This document shows, one piece after another, positions 35,653 to 44,706 of a stretch of 64,000 nt of DNA. Numbering within the stretch: the first letter of the stretch is position 1; each line of letters begins with the position of its first letter. The stretch is from Altererythrobacter aquiaggeris (lineage in GTDB: Bacteria > Pseudomonadota > Alphaproteobacteria > Sphingomonadales > Sphingomonadaceae). The position numbers were made by a program, and so were the translations under genes. The stretch lies in assembly GCF_037154015.1 (NCBI RefSeq), contig NZ_JBANRL010000001.1, positions 1,612,001 through 1,676,000 of the forward strand. Reading direction: 5' to 3'. The notes below the pieces were generated by a model that was not told where the DNA came from, ran no database searches, and was given only the letters and a program-made list of their open reading frames with translations.

Positions 35653-36900
35653 TCAGCGCAAGTTGACGACGTTATCGCTGCTGCGCGGATCGGCGCGGTC
35701 ACCGCGGTAAAGGCTATGCATCGGTTCGTCCGTTACATTCACCGCTTCGGCATTGCCAAATCCGTTGAAGCCGGTTTTCATCGCGGCACCGTACGCACCC
35801 AGCATTCCGATTTCGATATAGTCGCCCGCCTGAATGTCTGCCGGAAGCATGAAGGGGCCCTTCATGTAATCGGCATCGTCACAAGTCGGGCCGTAGAACG
35901 CGAATTCCTGCAAGGGTCCGGTCAGATTATCGGCCAACGCAGCCACAGGAAACCGCCAGTCCACATGGGCCGCATCGAACAGTGCGCCGTATGAACCGTC
36001 ATTGATATACAGTTCATCCCCGCGCCGCTTCTCCACCAGCACGATCAGGCTGCTGTATTCCGCGCACATCGCCCGGCCCGGTTCGCACCACAGTTCGGCG
36101 TTGTAAGCGATCGGCAATTCGTAAAAATGACGGTGAATGACCGAAAAATAATCTTCGAGCGGAGGGGGCTCCATTCCGGGATAAATACTCGGGAAGCCGC
36201 CACCGACATCGACCACATCGATCACCACGCTGGCATCGGCGATCGAGGCGCGCACACGCTCCAGCGCCTGGACATATGCGAAGGGCGACATGGCCTGGCT
36301 GCCGACGTGGAAACAGACGCCCAGCCAGTCGCAATGTTGCCGCGTAATCTGCAGCAACTTGCCCGCATCGGCCAGATCGACGCCGAATTTGGAAGCCAGC
36401 GACAATTCGGCATATTCGCTCGAAACACGCAAACGGACGAGCAGACGCAAGTCCCGCGCAGGATTGCCCTGCCCGTCGCTGCAGGCGGTGACGATTTTTT
36501 CCAGCTCGTCGATCGTATCGAGCGAGAAGGTTTTCACGCCGTGATCATGATAGGCTTCGCGAATTGCCCGCTCGCGTTTGACCGGATGCATGAAGCACAG
36601 TTCGGCGTCAGGCAGCGCTTCGCGCGCGAGCCGGACTTCGGCAATCGAGGCCACATCGTAATGCGTGACACCCGCCGCCCACAAAACCTTCAGCAATTCG
36701 GGCGAGGGATTGGCTTTTACCGCATAGAGCGATTTGCCCGGAAACTTCTCGGTAAAGAAGCGGGCGGCGCGCGCCGCAGCGTGCGGACGGTTGAGAATAA
36801 CAGGTTCGTCAGGCGCAAGCGCGCTGACTACAGCCTTGGCATCTGGAAATTCGTGCAACTCAAGGGACCCCCGGAACGGTTGGTTCAAAAATACAGTCAC
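35653..36900 (-). CDS. Ornithine/lysine decarboxylase, fold-type III PLP
   Basis: A 415-residue alanine-racemase-fold decarboxylase related to eukaryotic-type ornithine decarboxylase. The PLP lysine is in YAVKANPSPELL, the substrate region HVGSQAMS, the glycine loop DVGGGFPSIYPG, EPGRAM and the catalytic cysteine in GPTCDDADYM are present. It makes putrescine (or cadaverine). Two further polyamine genes lie upstream on the same strand, so putrescine is the likely product for carboxyspermidine formation. The start is GTG at 36900; a hairpin lies just upstream. Lysine versus ornithine preference is uncertain. Confidence 0.9.
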   Translation of the reverse strand: MTVFLNQPFRGSLELHEFPDAKAVVSALAPDEPVILNRPHAAARAARFFTEKFPGKSLYAVKANPSPELLKVLWAAGVTHYDVASIAEVRLAREALPDAELCFMHPVKRERAIREAYHDHGVKTFSLDTIDELEKIVTACSDGQGNPARDLRLLVRLRVSSEYAELSLASKFGVDLADAGKLLQITRQHCDWLGVCFHVGSQAMSPFAYVQALERVRASIADASVVIDVVDVGGGFPSIYPGMEPPPLEDYFSVIHRHFYELPIAYNAELWCEPGRAMCAEYSSLIVLVEKRRGDELYINDGSYGALFDAAHVDWRFPVAALADNLTGPLQEFAFYGPTCDDADYMKGPFMLPADIQAGDYIEIGMLGAYGAAMKTGFNGFGNAEAVNVTDEPMHSLYRGDRADPRSSDNVVNLR

Positions 36901-36917
36901 CGCGCGGTCAGGAAGTC

Positions 36918-36933
36918 CCCCTGTAGACAGGGG
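36918..36933. promoter_or_regulatory. Hairpin in the leader of the ornithine decarboxylase gene
   Basis: CCCCTGT-AG-ACAGGGG is a perfect 7-bp stem with a two-base loop, 18 bases before the GTG start. On the mRNA it would include the only AGGGGG sequence near the start, so it might affect translation. No T-run follows, which speaks against a terminator for the upstream gene. Confidence 0.5.
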
Positions 36934-37023
36934 CGCGGCAACAGACAGGCGATATAGTGACGTTTGTTCGCGGTTACAAACGGAAATGCTGCGTTTGCGA
37001 GGCCATCTTTCAGGCCAACAGGC

Positions 37024-38274
37024 TCAGGCCATCAAATGGTCGGCTATTGCCCGGTATGTGGCAAGCGAAAGCGGGTCATTTGCCGTGTTGGCGGCATCGG
37101 GCATGGAACCGAAGCGCGCAATCACCATCTCCGCCGCCGGGTTGATCCAGATCGCCTGACCATGGATGCCTCTGGCGGAGAAACATCCGTGATCGTCGTT
37201 CATATGCCACCACTGGCTGCTGTAATCGAAACCGGGCAGATGCGGGTAATCATCACGGTGCATTCCGGGATGGCCGGAACCGGCCCTGATCCGATCGACG
37301 ACAGGTTGCGGCACCACTCTGCGGCCATCAAACATACCGCCTGCGCGCATCATTTCGCCAAACCTGGCCATATCGCGAAGACAAAGGTTCATCCCCCCGC
37401 CCGCAAAGGGCACCAGCGCCGGATCGCAGATGATGTCACCGTCCTGCTCCATACCCAGCGGCTGCCAGATCCGCTCGGAAATGACCTGATCGCCCGATTT
37501 TCCCTCGATCCGCGCGATAATCCACCCGATGACCTCTGTGTTGACCGTGCGGTAGTTGTACATCTCGCCGTGATTGCTGTGCTGATCTCGCAATACGCCG
37601 GGCAAATAGGCGTACATGTCGTTCGGACCCGAATAATCCGGTCTGCGCGGGCTCATCCGCACGGCGGCGGAAAACCTGATGATGTCCGATTGGCTGTCGT
37701 CGTAAATTTCCGACCAGTTGAGCGCAGTGCGCATATCCAGCACGTCGCGGACGGTAGCATCGCCAAAACCGCTGGCTGCCAGTTCGGGCAAATAATGCGC
37801 CACTGTCCGGGCGGGAGCCAGCTTGCCTTCCTCGATCAGGATTTCCGCGATGGTGCCAATGAAACTTTTGGTTACCGAAAATGCAATATGGGTGGATGCA
37901 GGCTGCGTCACACCGAAATAGCGTTCAAACACGACTGCGCCCTTGTGCATCACCAGAAATGCATCGGTAAAGCTGTCCACCAGCGAAGTATCGAGCCGCT
38001 GCGGTGTGCCCGAACCCAGCGGGGCAATTGGCAAGGCATCCAGATCATCGCGCAAATCCATCGCGAGCGCAGATGGCGCGCCCTGCCCGCGCGAGATGCG
38101 CGCTGTGGGCAGGAACTTACGCATATTCGAAAATGCCCAGCGGGTCTGCGGAAATCGCATATGATCCGCGTGATCCGGATTGATGAGCCTGTCTTTCGGC
38201 ACCGGTGCACCCGTCATCCAGCCCAGCACCGCCGGATCGCTGTTCACGCCGTTCAGTTCAGTTGTATCAGGCAT
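37024..38274 (-). CDS. Serine hydrolase, beta-lactamase (class C)/NylB-like
   Basis: A 416-residue penicillin-binding-protein-fold hydrolase. The SxxK motif is S133-V-T-K136 in AFSVTKSFIG, a Tyr-x-Asn-like motif follows in MYNYRTVNTEV, and GCFSARGIHGQAIW is near the C-terminus. No signal peptide is seen, so it is probably cytoplasmic and closer to esterases or 6-aminohexanoate-dimer hydrolase than to a true beta-lactamase. It lies between two polyamine genes on the same strand; a link to amide hydrolysis of acylated polyamines is only a guess. Confidence 0.85.
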   Translation of the reverse strand: MPDTTELNGVNSDPAVLGWMTGAPVPKDRLINPDHADHMRFPQTRWAFSNMRKFLPTARISRGQGAPSALAMDLRDDLDALPIAPLGSGTPQRLDTSLVDSFTDAFLVMHKGAVVFERYFGVTQPASTHIAFSVTKSFIGTIAEILIEEGKLAPARTVAHYLPELAASGFGDATVRDVLDMRTALNWSEIYDDSQSDIIRFSAAVRMSPRRPDYSGPNDMYAYLPGVLRDQHSNHGEMYNYRTVNTEVIGWIIARIEGKSGDQVISERIWQPLGMEQDGDIICDPALVPFAGGGMNLCLRDMARFGEMMRAGGMFDGRRVVPQPVVDRIRAGSGHPGMHRDDYPHLPGFDYSSQWWHMNDDHGCFSARGIHGQAIWINPAAEMVIARFGSMPDAANTANDPLSLATYRAIADHLMA

Positions 38275-38297
38275 TCACAATCCCCCCTGATCAGTGG

Positions 38298-39476
38298 TCA
38301 GCCCAGCCGGTCGCGGAAGTCGCGATAGCCAAATTTGCGGACCTGTTCGAGCGTGTCGGTTTCGCTGTCCCACAGCCAGATCGACGGCAAGGGAACACCG
38401 TTGAACGTCGTCGTCTTGACCATCGAATAATGCGCCTGATCCAGAAATGCGAAGCGCGCACCGGGCTGGCACTCCATCGGCAGCCGATAATCGCCGATCA
38501 CATCCCCCGCCAGGCAGGATGGCCCGCCCAGCCTGACCGGTTTGCCGCTTCCGCCTTCTTCCTCGCCCAACATTGCGGGGCGGTAAGGGGCCTCGATCAC
38601 ATCGGGCATATGGCAGGTTGCGGATACATCGGTGATCGCCAGCGGCATTCCGTTCCAGTGATTATCCAGAATCGTACCGACCAAAATACCTGCATCCAGC
38701 GCCACCGCTTCGCCCGGTTCCAGATAGATTTCGCAGCCTGTGTCGTCTTTCACATCCTGCAGAAATTCGACCAGCTCGCCACGCTCGTAATCCGCGCGGG
38801 TGATATGGTGCCCGCCGCCGAAATTGAGCCATTTCAGCTGATCGAAATAGGGTTCGATATGGTCAAAAACCCTGTCCCACGTTTCCTTGAGCGGCTGCAG
38901 CGTCTGTTCGCATAATGTGTGGAAGTGGATGCCATCGACACCCTCCAGATGCTCTGCCCGTAACTGGTCGATCGGAAAACCCAGCCGCGAATGCGGCGAA
39001 CAGGGATCATAACGCGCAACCTCGCCCGTGGGATACATCGGATTGATCCGCAGACCGATGCTGAAATCATTTCCGCGCATCCGCGAGTTTTCGACAATCG
39101 CGCTTGCCCGCACGATCTGCTGCGGCGAATTGAAAATGATGTGGTCGGACAAACGGCAAATTTCGTCCAGATCCTCGGGCTTGTATGCCGCACAATAGGT
39201 GGCTATTTCGCCGTCGTAATATTCGCCTGCCAGCAAGGCTTCCCACAGGCCCGAGGTGCACACACCGTCAAGATACTCGCCGATCAGCGGCGCGACGGGC
39301 CACATCGAAAATGCTTTGAGCGCGCCAAGCACCCTGATCCCGGCCTCGTCGCGCACTTCGGCCAGGATGCGCAGATTGGCACGCAGCTTGGCAGCGTCCA
39401 CCACGAATGCCGGACTATCGACGCGGTTCAGGTCGAAATGCGCAAATGCACCGGGGTCGCCCGCTCTGGTTTCCAT
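38298..39476 (-). CDS. nspC: Carboxynorspermidine/carboxyspermidine decarboxylase
   Basis: A 392-residue fold-type III PLP decarboxylase of the NspC group: PLP lysine in RVLGALKAFSMWP, EIATYCAAYKPEDL, HSRLGFPIDQL, GGGHHITRADY and EPGEAVALDAG. It removes the carboxyl group of carboxyspermidine (or carboxynorspermidine) to give spermidine (or norspermidine), the S-adenosylmethionine-free route. The start at 39476 (METRAGDPGA) overlaps the stop of the preceding synthase gene by one base (TGATG). Confidence 0.93.
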   Translation of the reverse strand: METRAGDPGAFAHFDLNRVDSPAFVVDAAKLRANLRILAEVRDEAGIRVLGALKAFSMWPVAPLIGEYLDGVCTSGLWEALLAGEYYDGEIATYCAAYKPEDLDEICRLSDHIIFNSPQQIVRASAIVENSRMRGNDFSIGLRINPMYPTGEVARYDPCSPHSRLGFPIDQLRAEHLEGVDGIHFHTLCEQTLQPLKETWDRVFDHIEPYFDQLKWLNFGGGHHITRADYERGELVEFLQDVKDDTGCEIYLEPGEAVALDAGILVGTILDNHWNGMPLAITDVSATCHMPDVIEAPYRPAMLGEEEGGSGKPVRLGGPSCLAGDVIGDYRLPMECQPGARFAFLDQAHYSMVKTTTFNGVPLPSIWLWDSETDTLEQVRKFGYRDFRDRLG

Positions 39477-40687
39477 CAGAAGCTGACCGGCCCGTCCATT
39501 TCCTTTACATTCCATGGCAGGCCGTGATTGTTGAGCATTTCCATAAAGGGATCGGGGTCCATCTGTTCCATGTTGAACACGCCGTCGCCCGTCCATTTGC
39601 CGGTCATCATCATGGCGCTCCCGATCATCGCGGGCACGCCCGTGGTATAGGATACCGCCTGGTTGCCGGTTTCTTCATAAGCGTCTTCGTGGTCGCAGAT
39701 ATTGTTGATGTAGAACGTTTTCTCGCCCGACCCGTCCAGCGCTTCGCCGGTCGCGATCACGCCGATATTGGTTTTTCCCCTGGTCGTTTCACCCAACGTT
39801 TCGGGCTTGGGCAGTACGGCGGCGAGGAATTGCAGCGGGATGATTTCCTTGCCCTGATATTTGATCGGTTCGATGCCCGTCATGCCGACATTCTGCAACA
39901 CGGTCAGGTGTTTGATATATTCATCGCCAAAGGTCATCCAGAAGCGCCCGCGCTCGAGCTCCGGGATGAACTTCGAGAGGCTTTCCAGCTCCTCGTGATA
40001 CATCATGTACATGTTTCTGGTGCCGACCGCTTCGAAATCGAATTCGACTTTGGTGCTAAGCGCGGGGGTCTCGACGAACTCTCCGTTTTCCCAATGCCGC
40101 GCCTCTGCAGTCACTTCGCGGATATTGATTTCGGGATTGAAATTGGTCGCAAAGGCTTGGCCGTGATCGCCGCCATTGCAGTCGAGAATATCGAGCTGGC
40201 GGATGGTCTTGAGCTTATGCTTCTTCAGCCACATGGTGAACACGCTGGTCACGCCGGGATCAAAGCCGGAGCCAAGTAGCGCCATCAGCCCCGCTTCCCT
40301 GAAACGGTCGTGATAGGCCCACTGCCAGTGATATTCGAACTTCGCCTCGTCTTTGGGTTCGTAATTCGCCGTATCGAGATAGCTCACGCCTGCCGCCAGA
40401 CACGCATCCATAATCGGCAAATCCTGGTAAGGCAGCGCCAGATTTACCACGAGTGACGGCTGAACCTTGCGGATCAGATTGACCATCGCCGGGACCTCCT
40501 CGGCATCGATCTCGTAAGTGGACACAGTCTGCCCGGTGCGGTCCTTCACACTGGCGGCAATCGCATCGCATTTGCTTTTCGTGCGGCTGGCAAGGTGGAC
40601 GTCGGGGAATATACCAGCGTTCATCGCCATTTTGTGAACGGCCACAGAACTGACGCCGCCCGCGCCGATAACCAGAATTGTAGACAT
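39476..40687 (-). CDS. Carboxynorspermidine/carboxyspermidine synthase (saccharopine dehydrogenase family)
   Basis: A 403-residue NADPH-dependent enzyme. N-terminal Rossmann motif ILVIGAGGVSSVAVHKM, LALPYQDLPIMDACLAAG, YLDTANYEPKDEA and GFDPGVTSVFTMW match the dehydrogenase that condenses aspartate semialdehyde with putrescine or diaminopropane. It works with the coupled decarboxylase next to it. The start at 40687 has CGGAG five bases upstream; an upstream ATG frame at 40747 overlaps the divergent dehydratase. Confidence 0.93.
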   Translation of the reverse strand: MSTILVIGAGGVSSVAVHKMAMNAGIFPDVHLASRTKSKCDAIAASVKDRTGQTVSTYEIDAEEVPAMVNLIRKVQPSLVVNLALPYQDLPIMDACLAAGVSYLDTANYEPKDEAKFEYHWQWAYHDRFREAGLMALLGSGFDPGVTSVFTMWLKKHKLKTIRQLDILDCNGGDHGQAFATNFNPEINIREVTAEARHWENGEFVETPALSTKVEFDFEAVGTRNMYMMYHEELESLSKFIPELERGRFWMTFGDEYIKHLTVLQNVGMTGIEPIKYQGKEIIPLQFLAAVLPKPETLGETTRGKTNIGVIATGEALDGSGEKTFYINNICDHEDAYEETGNQAVSYTTGVPAMIGSAMMMTGKWTGDGVFNMEQMDPDPFMEMLNNHGLPWNVKEMDGPVSF

Positions 40688-40738
40688 GACTGCTCCGAGA
40701 GGTTTGGTGTTTTTCTGCCAACGCATTAGGCGGTAACA

Positions 40739-41701
40739 ATGTTTCAAGAAAGCCCCCGCGATCCCGCATTTGACGGCGTTTTGCGCGCCGCCGCGAAAAT
40801 TGCAGCGATCCTGCCGCCTACTCCGTTATTGCCGGTGGATATTTCAGGCGTATCCTGCTGGGTGAAGGCGGATAACCTCCAGCCGGTCGGGGCTTTCAAG
40901 ATTCGCGGCGCATGGCACCGGCTTAGTGATCTGTCGGCTGCCCAGCGGGCGCGCGGCGTGGTCGGTGTGTCCAGCGGTAACCATGCACAGGGGGTCGCCT
41001 GGGCGGCGCGCAAACTGGGTATCGCAGCAACCATCGTGATGCCCCGCGATGCGCCGGCGATAAAACTCGATGCGACCCGCGCAATGGGCGCCGAAGTGGT
41101 TTTGTATGACCGGCCAGGCGAAGACCGCGATGCAATCTCGCAGGCTCTGTGCAAACAGCGCGGCGCGGTTCTGGTTCATGCCTATGCCGATCCCTGGATC
41201 ATCGAAGGCCAGGGTAGCGCCGGTATCGAGATTGTCCGGCAATTAGGCGAACAGCCCGCGCGGATAATCGCCTGCTGCGGCGGCGGCGGGCTGGCTGCCG
41301 GGCTTGCGCTCGCCTGCCCGGATGCCGAAATAATTCCGGTAGAGCCCAGCGGCTGGGACGATGTAGCGCGCAGTCTTGCAACCGGCACGATCGTGGCGGT
41401 TGGCGATAACCCGCCGCCCACCACGTGCGATGCATTGCAGACGCCGCAAACCGCACCGGTGAACTTTGCAATTCTGAAGCGCCGCTGTTCAGCCGGAATG
41501 ACGGTGACCGAAGAACAGGTCCGCGCCGCCCAGCGGTTCGCATTTGCGCAGCTCAAACTGGTGCTCGAGCCGGGCGGCGCGGTTGCGCTGGCGGCGGCGT
41601 TGGCGGGCATAGTGAAACTGGACGAAGGCACCGTCATCATGCTGACAGGCGGCAATGTCGATCCGCGCCAGTTTGCCGCCGTGATTACCGGCAAAGAGTA
41701 G
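40739..41701 (+). CDS. Threonine/serine dehydratase-like PLP enzyme
   Basis: A 320-residue fold-type II PLP enzyme: lysine in PVGAFKIRGAWH, SSGNHAQGVAWAA, the phosphate-binding CCGGGGLAAGLA, and the end TGGNVDPRQF. It lacks the C-terminal ACT-like regulatory domain of IlvA, so it resembles the catabolic or racemase-type dehydratases that deaminate threonine or serine (or hydroxyaspartate). It diverges from the polyamine synthase gene with a 51-base gap. Confidence 0.88.
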   Translation: MFQESPRDPAFDGVLRAAAKIAAILPPTPLLPVDISGVSCWVKADNLQPVGAFKIRGAWHRLSDLSAAQRARGVVGVSSGNHAQGVAWAARKLGIAATIVMPRDAPAIKLDATRAMGAEVVLYDRPGEDRDAISQALCKQRGAVLVHAYADPWIIEGQGSAGIEIVRQLGEQPARIIACCGGGGLAAGLALACPDAEIIPVEPSGWDDVARSLATGTIVAVGDNPPPTTCDALQTPQTAPVNFAILKRRCSAGMTVTEEQVRAAQRFAFAQLKLVLEPGGAVALAAALAGIVKLDEGTVIMLTGGNVDPRQFAAVITGKE

Positions 41702-41764
41702 CGCGCAATTGACATTAGCCTGTGCGCCACGCAGTCAGTTGCAAACGTACAAGAAGGAAAACAT

Positions 41765-42196
41765 ATGCAAATCCAGATGCTCGCGCCCGCTGCCGTGCTG
41801 GTGCTGTGGTCGCTCGTGATGCTTTTCTGGATGGCCTTGACCAGGTTTCCCGCGATGAAAAAAGCCGGAAGCGATCTGGCCAATGCCGGGCCCGGCGGGC
41901 GCGGACAGGATCTCGAAACTGTGCTGCCCGGTTCGGTGAACTGGAAAGCGCACAATTACACGCACTTGATGGAACAGCCGACGATCTTCTATCCCACGGT
42001 GGTGATTCTGGCGCTTGCGGGCGCGGGGGCGACGGATGTCCTGCTGGCGTGGATATATGTTGCGTTGCGGATAGTGCATTCGATCTGGCAAGCGACCGTA
42101 AACAGGCTTCCGGTGCGGTTCGTCATCTTTTTGATCAGCACTTTTGTCCTCACCGTCATGGCGGTTCGCGCAGTCATCATCACATTGCAATTATAG
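41765..42196 (+). CDS. MAPEG-family membrane protein (first of a tandem pair)
   Basis: A 143-residue protein with about four membrane helices. The MAPEG signature is visible in NWKAHNYTHLMEQPTIFYP and ALRIVHSIWQATVNRLPVRF. AAGGAAAAC precedes the ATG. MAPEG proteins include glutathione-dependent transferases and peroxidases acting at membranes. The next gene is a paralogue 16 bases away. Confidence 0.88.
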   Translation: MQIQMLAPAAVLVLWSLVMLFWMALTRFPAMKKAGSDLANAGPGGRGQDLETVLPGSVNWKAHNYTHLMEQPTIFYPTVVILALAGAGATDVLLAWIYVALRIVHSIWQATVNRLPVRFVIFLISTFVLTVMAVRAVIITLQL

Positions 42197-42212
42197 TTTC
42201 TGGAGCAGGGAA

Positions 42213-42653
42213 ATGGGCGAAGTAATCGGAATGGAAATTCTGAAACCGGTCATCGTGCTGGCCGGCTGGACAATGGTGATGTGGGTCTGGATGTACGCCA
42301 CGCGCATCCCTGCCATTAACGCATCACCCGACATCGATCCGGCCAGGCTAACCGGCGGGACGGGCAAGGATCTGGACAAGGTTCTGCCCGACAATGTCCA
42401 GTGGAAAGCACATAATTACAATCACCTGCACGAAGCGCCCACGGTGTTTTATGCGGTTGCCCTGCTGCTTGCGCTGACCGGCGCTGGCGATGGACAAAAC
42501 GCATTTCTGGCGTGGATTTATGTGGGTCTGCGGATTATCCACTCGCTCGTACAAGTCACCGCCAATCGGGTGTTGGTCCGGTTTGTGCTGTTCGCACTCA
42601 GCAGTCTGGTTCTGATCGCGCTGATCGTGAAAGCAGCCGTCCTGCTTTTCTGA
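42213..42653 (+). CDS. MAPEG-family membrane protein (second of a tandem pair)
   Basis: A 146-residue paralogue of the preceding gene: QWKAHNYNHLHEAPTVFYA and GLRIIHSLVQVTANRVLVRF align with the first copy's NWKAHNYTHL and ALRIVHSIWQ regions. Again four membrane helices are expected. The start at 42213 (MGEVIGMEIL) has GGAG seven bases upstream. The pair is one transcription unit and suggests a heteromeric trimer, the usual MAPEG assembly. Confidence 0.87.
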   Translation: MGEVIGMEILKPVIVLAGWTMVMWVWMYATRIPAINASPDIDPARLTGGTGKDLDKVLPDNVQWKAHNYNHLHEAPTVFYAVALLLALTGAGDGQNAFLAWIYVGLRIIHSLVQVTANRVLVRFVLFALSSLVLIALIVKAAVLLF

Positions 42654-42696
42654 TGCCATTACCGCCACTGCAGCGATGCCGGGGCGGTGCGCAGCT

Positions 42697-43668
42697 TTAC
42701 GCGGCGGCTTCGGCTTCCTGTCTGGCAAATTCCAGGCTCGCGAGAAATTTCTCTGCATCCAGCGCTGCCATGCATCCCGTGCCCGCAGCGGTGACCGCCT
42801 GACGGTAAACGTGATCCATCACATCGCCGCAGGCAAACACGCCAGGGATGGCTGTTTTGGGTGTGCCGGGTTCGACAATCAGATAGCCGCTTTCGTCCAT
42901 CTCGAGCTTGTCCTTGAAAAGCTCGGTTGCCGGAGCATGACCGATGGCGACAAATGCGCCCTGCGTATCGAATACAGTCTGTTCCCCGGTCACCGTATCG
43001 CGCAGGCGTACAGCGTTCAAACCACCGGGCGCTTCGCCGAGAAATTCCTCGACCGTCTTGTTCCACAGCACGGAAATCTTGTCGCTGGCGAACACCCGGT
43101 CCTGCAGGATTTTCTCCGCACGAAATTCGTCGCGGCGGTGGATGATCGTCACATCGTCCGAATGGTTGGTCAGATAAAGCGCTTCTTCGACCGCCGTATT
43201 TCCGCCGCCGATCACCACGATTTTCTTGCCGCGGTAGAAAAACCCGTCGCAGGTCGCGCAGGCCGATACACCTTTGCCGTTGAAGTCCGCCTCGCCCGGC
43301 GCGCCAAGCCATTTGGCCTGTGCGCCAGTGGCAATAACCAGCGTTTCGCCGATATATTCGTCGCCACTATCGCCAATTGCGCGAAACGGTGATCCCCCGG
43401 CGATATCGATATCGGTGATCGTGTCCCACAGCATCCGCGTGCCGACATGTTCTGCCTGCGCCTGCATTTCCTGCATCAGCCAGGGGCCTTGGATAACATC
43501 GCGAAAGCCGGGGTAATTTTCCACATCGGTGGTGATGGTCAACTGGCCGCCCGGCTGCAGGCCCTGCACCACAACCGGTTCCATCCCGGCGCGCGCACCG
43601 TAAATCGCGGCTGACAGGCCTGCGGGGCCGGAGCCGACGATAAGCATGCGGGTTTTGTGGGTGGCCAT
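42697..43668 (-). CDS. trxB: Thioredoxin-disulfide reductase
   Basis: A 323-residue flavoprotein with FAD motif VGSGPAGLSAAIYGARA, the redox-active CATC at residues 137-140 (SACATCDGFFYRGK), NADPH motif VIGGGNTAVEEALYL, and the C-terminal FACGDVMDHVYRQAVTAAG. It transfers electrons from NADPH to thioredoxin. It is convergent with the MAPEG pair and stands alone. Confidence 0.96.
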   Translation of the reverse strand: MATHKTRMLIVGSGPAGLSAAIYGARAGMEPVVVQGLQPGGQLTITTDVENYPGFRDVIQGPWLMQEMQAQAEHVGTRMLWDTITDIDIAGGSPFRAIGDSGDEYIGETLVIATGAQAKWLGAPGEADFNGKGVSACATCDGFFYRGKKIVVIGGGNTAVEEALYLTNHSDDVTIIHRRDEFRAEKILQDRVFASDKISVLWNKTVEEFLGEAPGGLNAVRLRDTVTGEQTVFDTQGAFVAIGHAPATELFKDKLEMDESGYLIVEPGTPKTAIPGVFACGDVMDHVYRQAVTAAGTGCMAALDAEKFLASLEFARQEAEAAA

Positions 43669-43762
43669 GTCGTGTATTTCCGTAATTTTGCGGGCTGGAC
43701 GAACGCGCGGTTCTATCGGCGGGAAGCGCGGCGATCAAACCGCTTATCCCCAAGTTAGATGG

Positions 43763-44542
43763 TCAACCCTCGACAAGATGCAAGCGCAGCCGCGCACGCA
43801 CACCATCATCCACGCCCAGCACATCTGCCAGAAATGCGTCGATCGACCCGCTCTCCCTGATCACCGCGTCACGCGCCGCGTCGAGATAACGCGCATCCAC
43901 ACCCATCAAGACACGGATAACATCATCGCTCAGCGGCCCCCATTTGGCGCGGATGGCGCCCGCCCCCGCTTCAATCCGCGCATCGATATTTCCGGCCGAA
44001 TTGGTCAGCAGGAAATCAGCCATCGCATCATCGCGGTGCACGCCTATCGCATGGTGCATCAGCGCCACTGCCATGCCGGTGCGGTCCTTACCCGCCAGGC
44101 AATGCACCAGACTGGCTCCCTCACCCGCGGCGATGGCCGCAAAATACTTTCGCAAAACCGCGATCAGCGGCGCGCGGAACGGCAGGCCGGAATACAGCCG
44201 TTGCATCTTTGCGTGTGCCGCCTGTGCATCAAGTGCCCCCTCGGCGGCTTCGACGTGGGGGGCAAGCGCCGCCGTCTCGCCATCGTAAAACAGGACTTTC
44301 GCGGCGAAATTATCGCTCCGCCGGCACGGGTAAGCTGCCCGCTCGCTATTGCCGCGCATATCGATCACATGGCGAAGTTCGAGAGTGTCGATTTTGGCAA
44401 GATCGGCGCCGGTTGCATCTTCGTGTTGGCCCGAACGAAACAGCAATCCGCGCCTTACGCTGCCGCCGCCCGCGACGGCATACCCCCCGTAGTCACGGAA
44501 ATTATGGATGCCGGTTAATGGTAAAACGCGCGAATCTGTCAT
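43763..44542 (-). CDS. Tyrosine-protein phosphatase
   Basis: A 259-residue dual-specificity-like phosphatase of the bacterial Y_phosphatase3 type. The N-terminal PLTGIHNFRDYGGYA is a family hallmark, and the catalytic P-loop HCLAGKDRTGMA holds Cys148 and Arg154. It removes phosphate from protein tyrosine or phosphoinositides in the cytoplasm; some members are secreted, but no signal is seen here. The start at 44542 (MTDSRVLPLTG) is preferred over a longer basic extension. Confidence 0.9.
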   Translation of the reverse strand: MTDSRVLPLTGIHNFRDYGGYAVAGGGSVRRGLLFRSGQHEDATGADLAKIDTLELRHVIDMRGNSERAAYPCRRSDNFAAKVLFYDGETAALAPHVEAAEGALDAQAAHAKMQRLYSGLPFRAPLIAVLRKYFAAIAAGEGASLVHCLAGKDRTGMAVALMHHAIGVHRDDAMADFLLTNSAGNIDARIEAGAGAIRAKWGPLSDDVIRVLMGVDARYLDAARDAVIRESGSIDAFLADVLGVDDGVRARLRLHLVEG

Positions 44543-44706
44543 GGCAGCGCGATGCCAGTGCCGGCAATCGTGCACAACCCGCATCGGCCATGCGTAGAAC
44601 TGCCTAGGTTGCCGTATGCGGAACTTTGGCAATGCGCGCACTAACTTGGCGCCATGACCCAGATTTACCCTGACACATCAAATTCGCATTGCCCGGAGGC
44701 TGCCCG

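Noticed and set aside
36964-38328. Plus-strand open frame of 454 codons opposite the serine hydrolase
   Set aside because: Rich in His, Arg and Gln in the way antisense frames of GC-rich genes are; the minus strand encodes a clear SxxK hydrolase.
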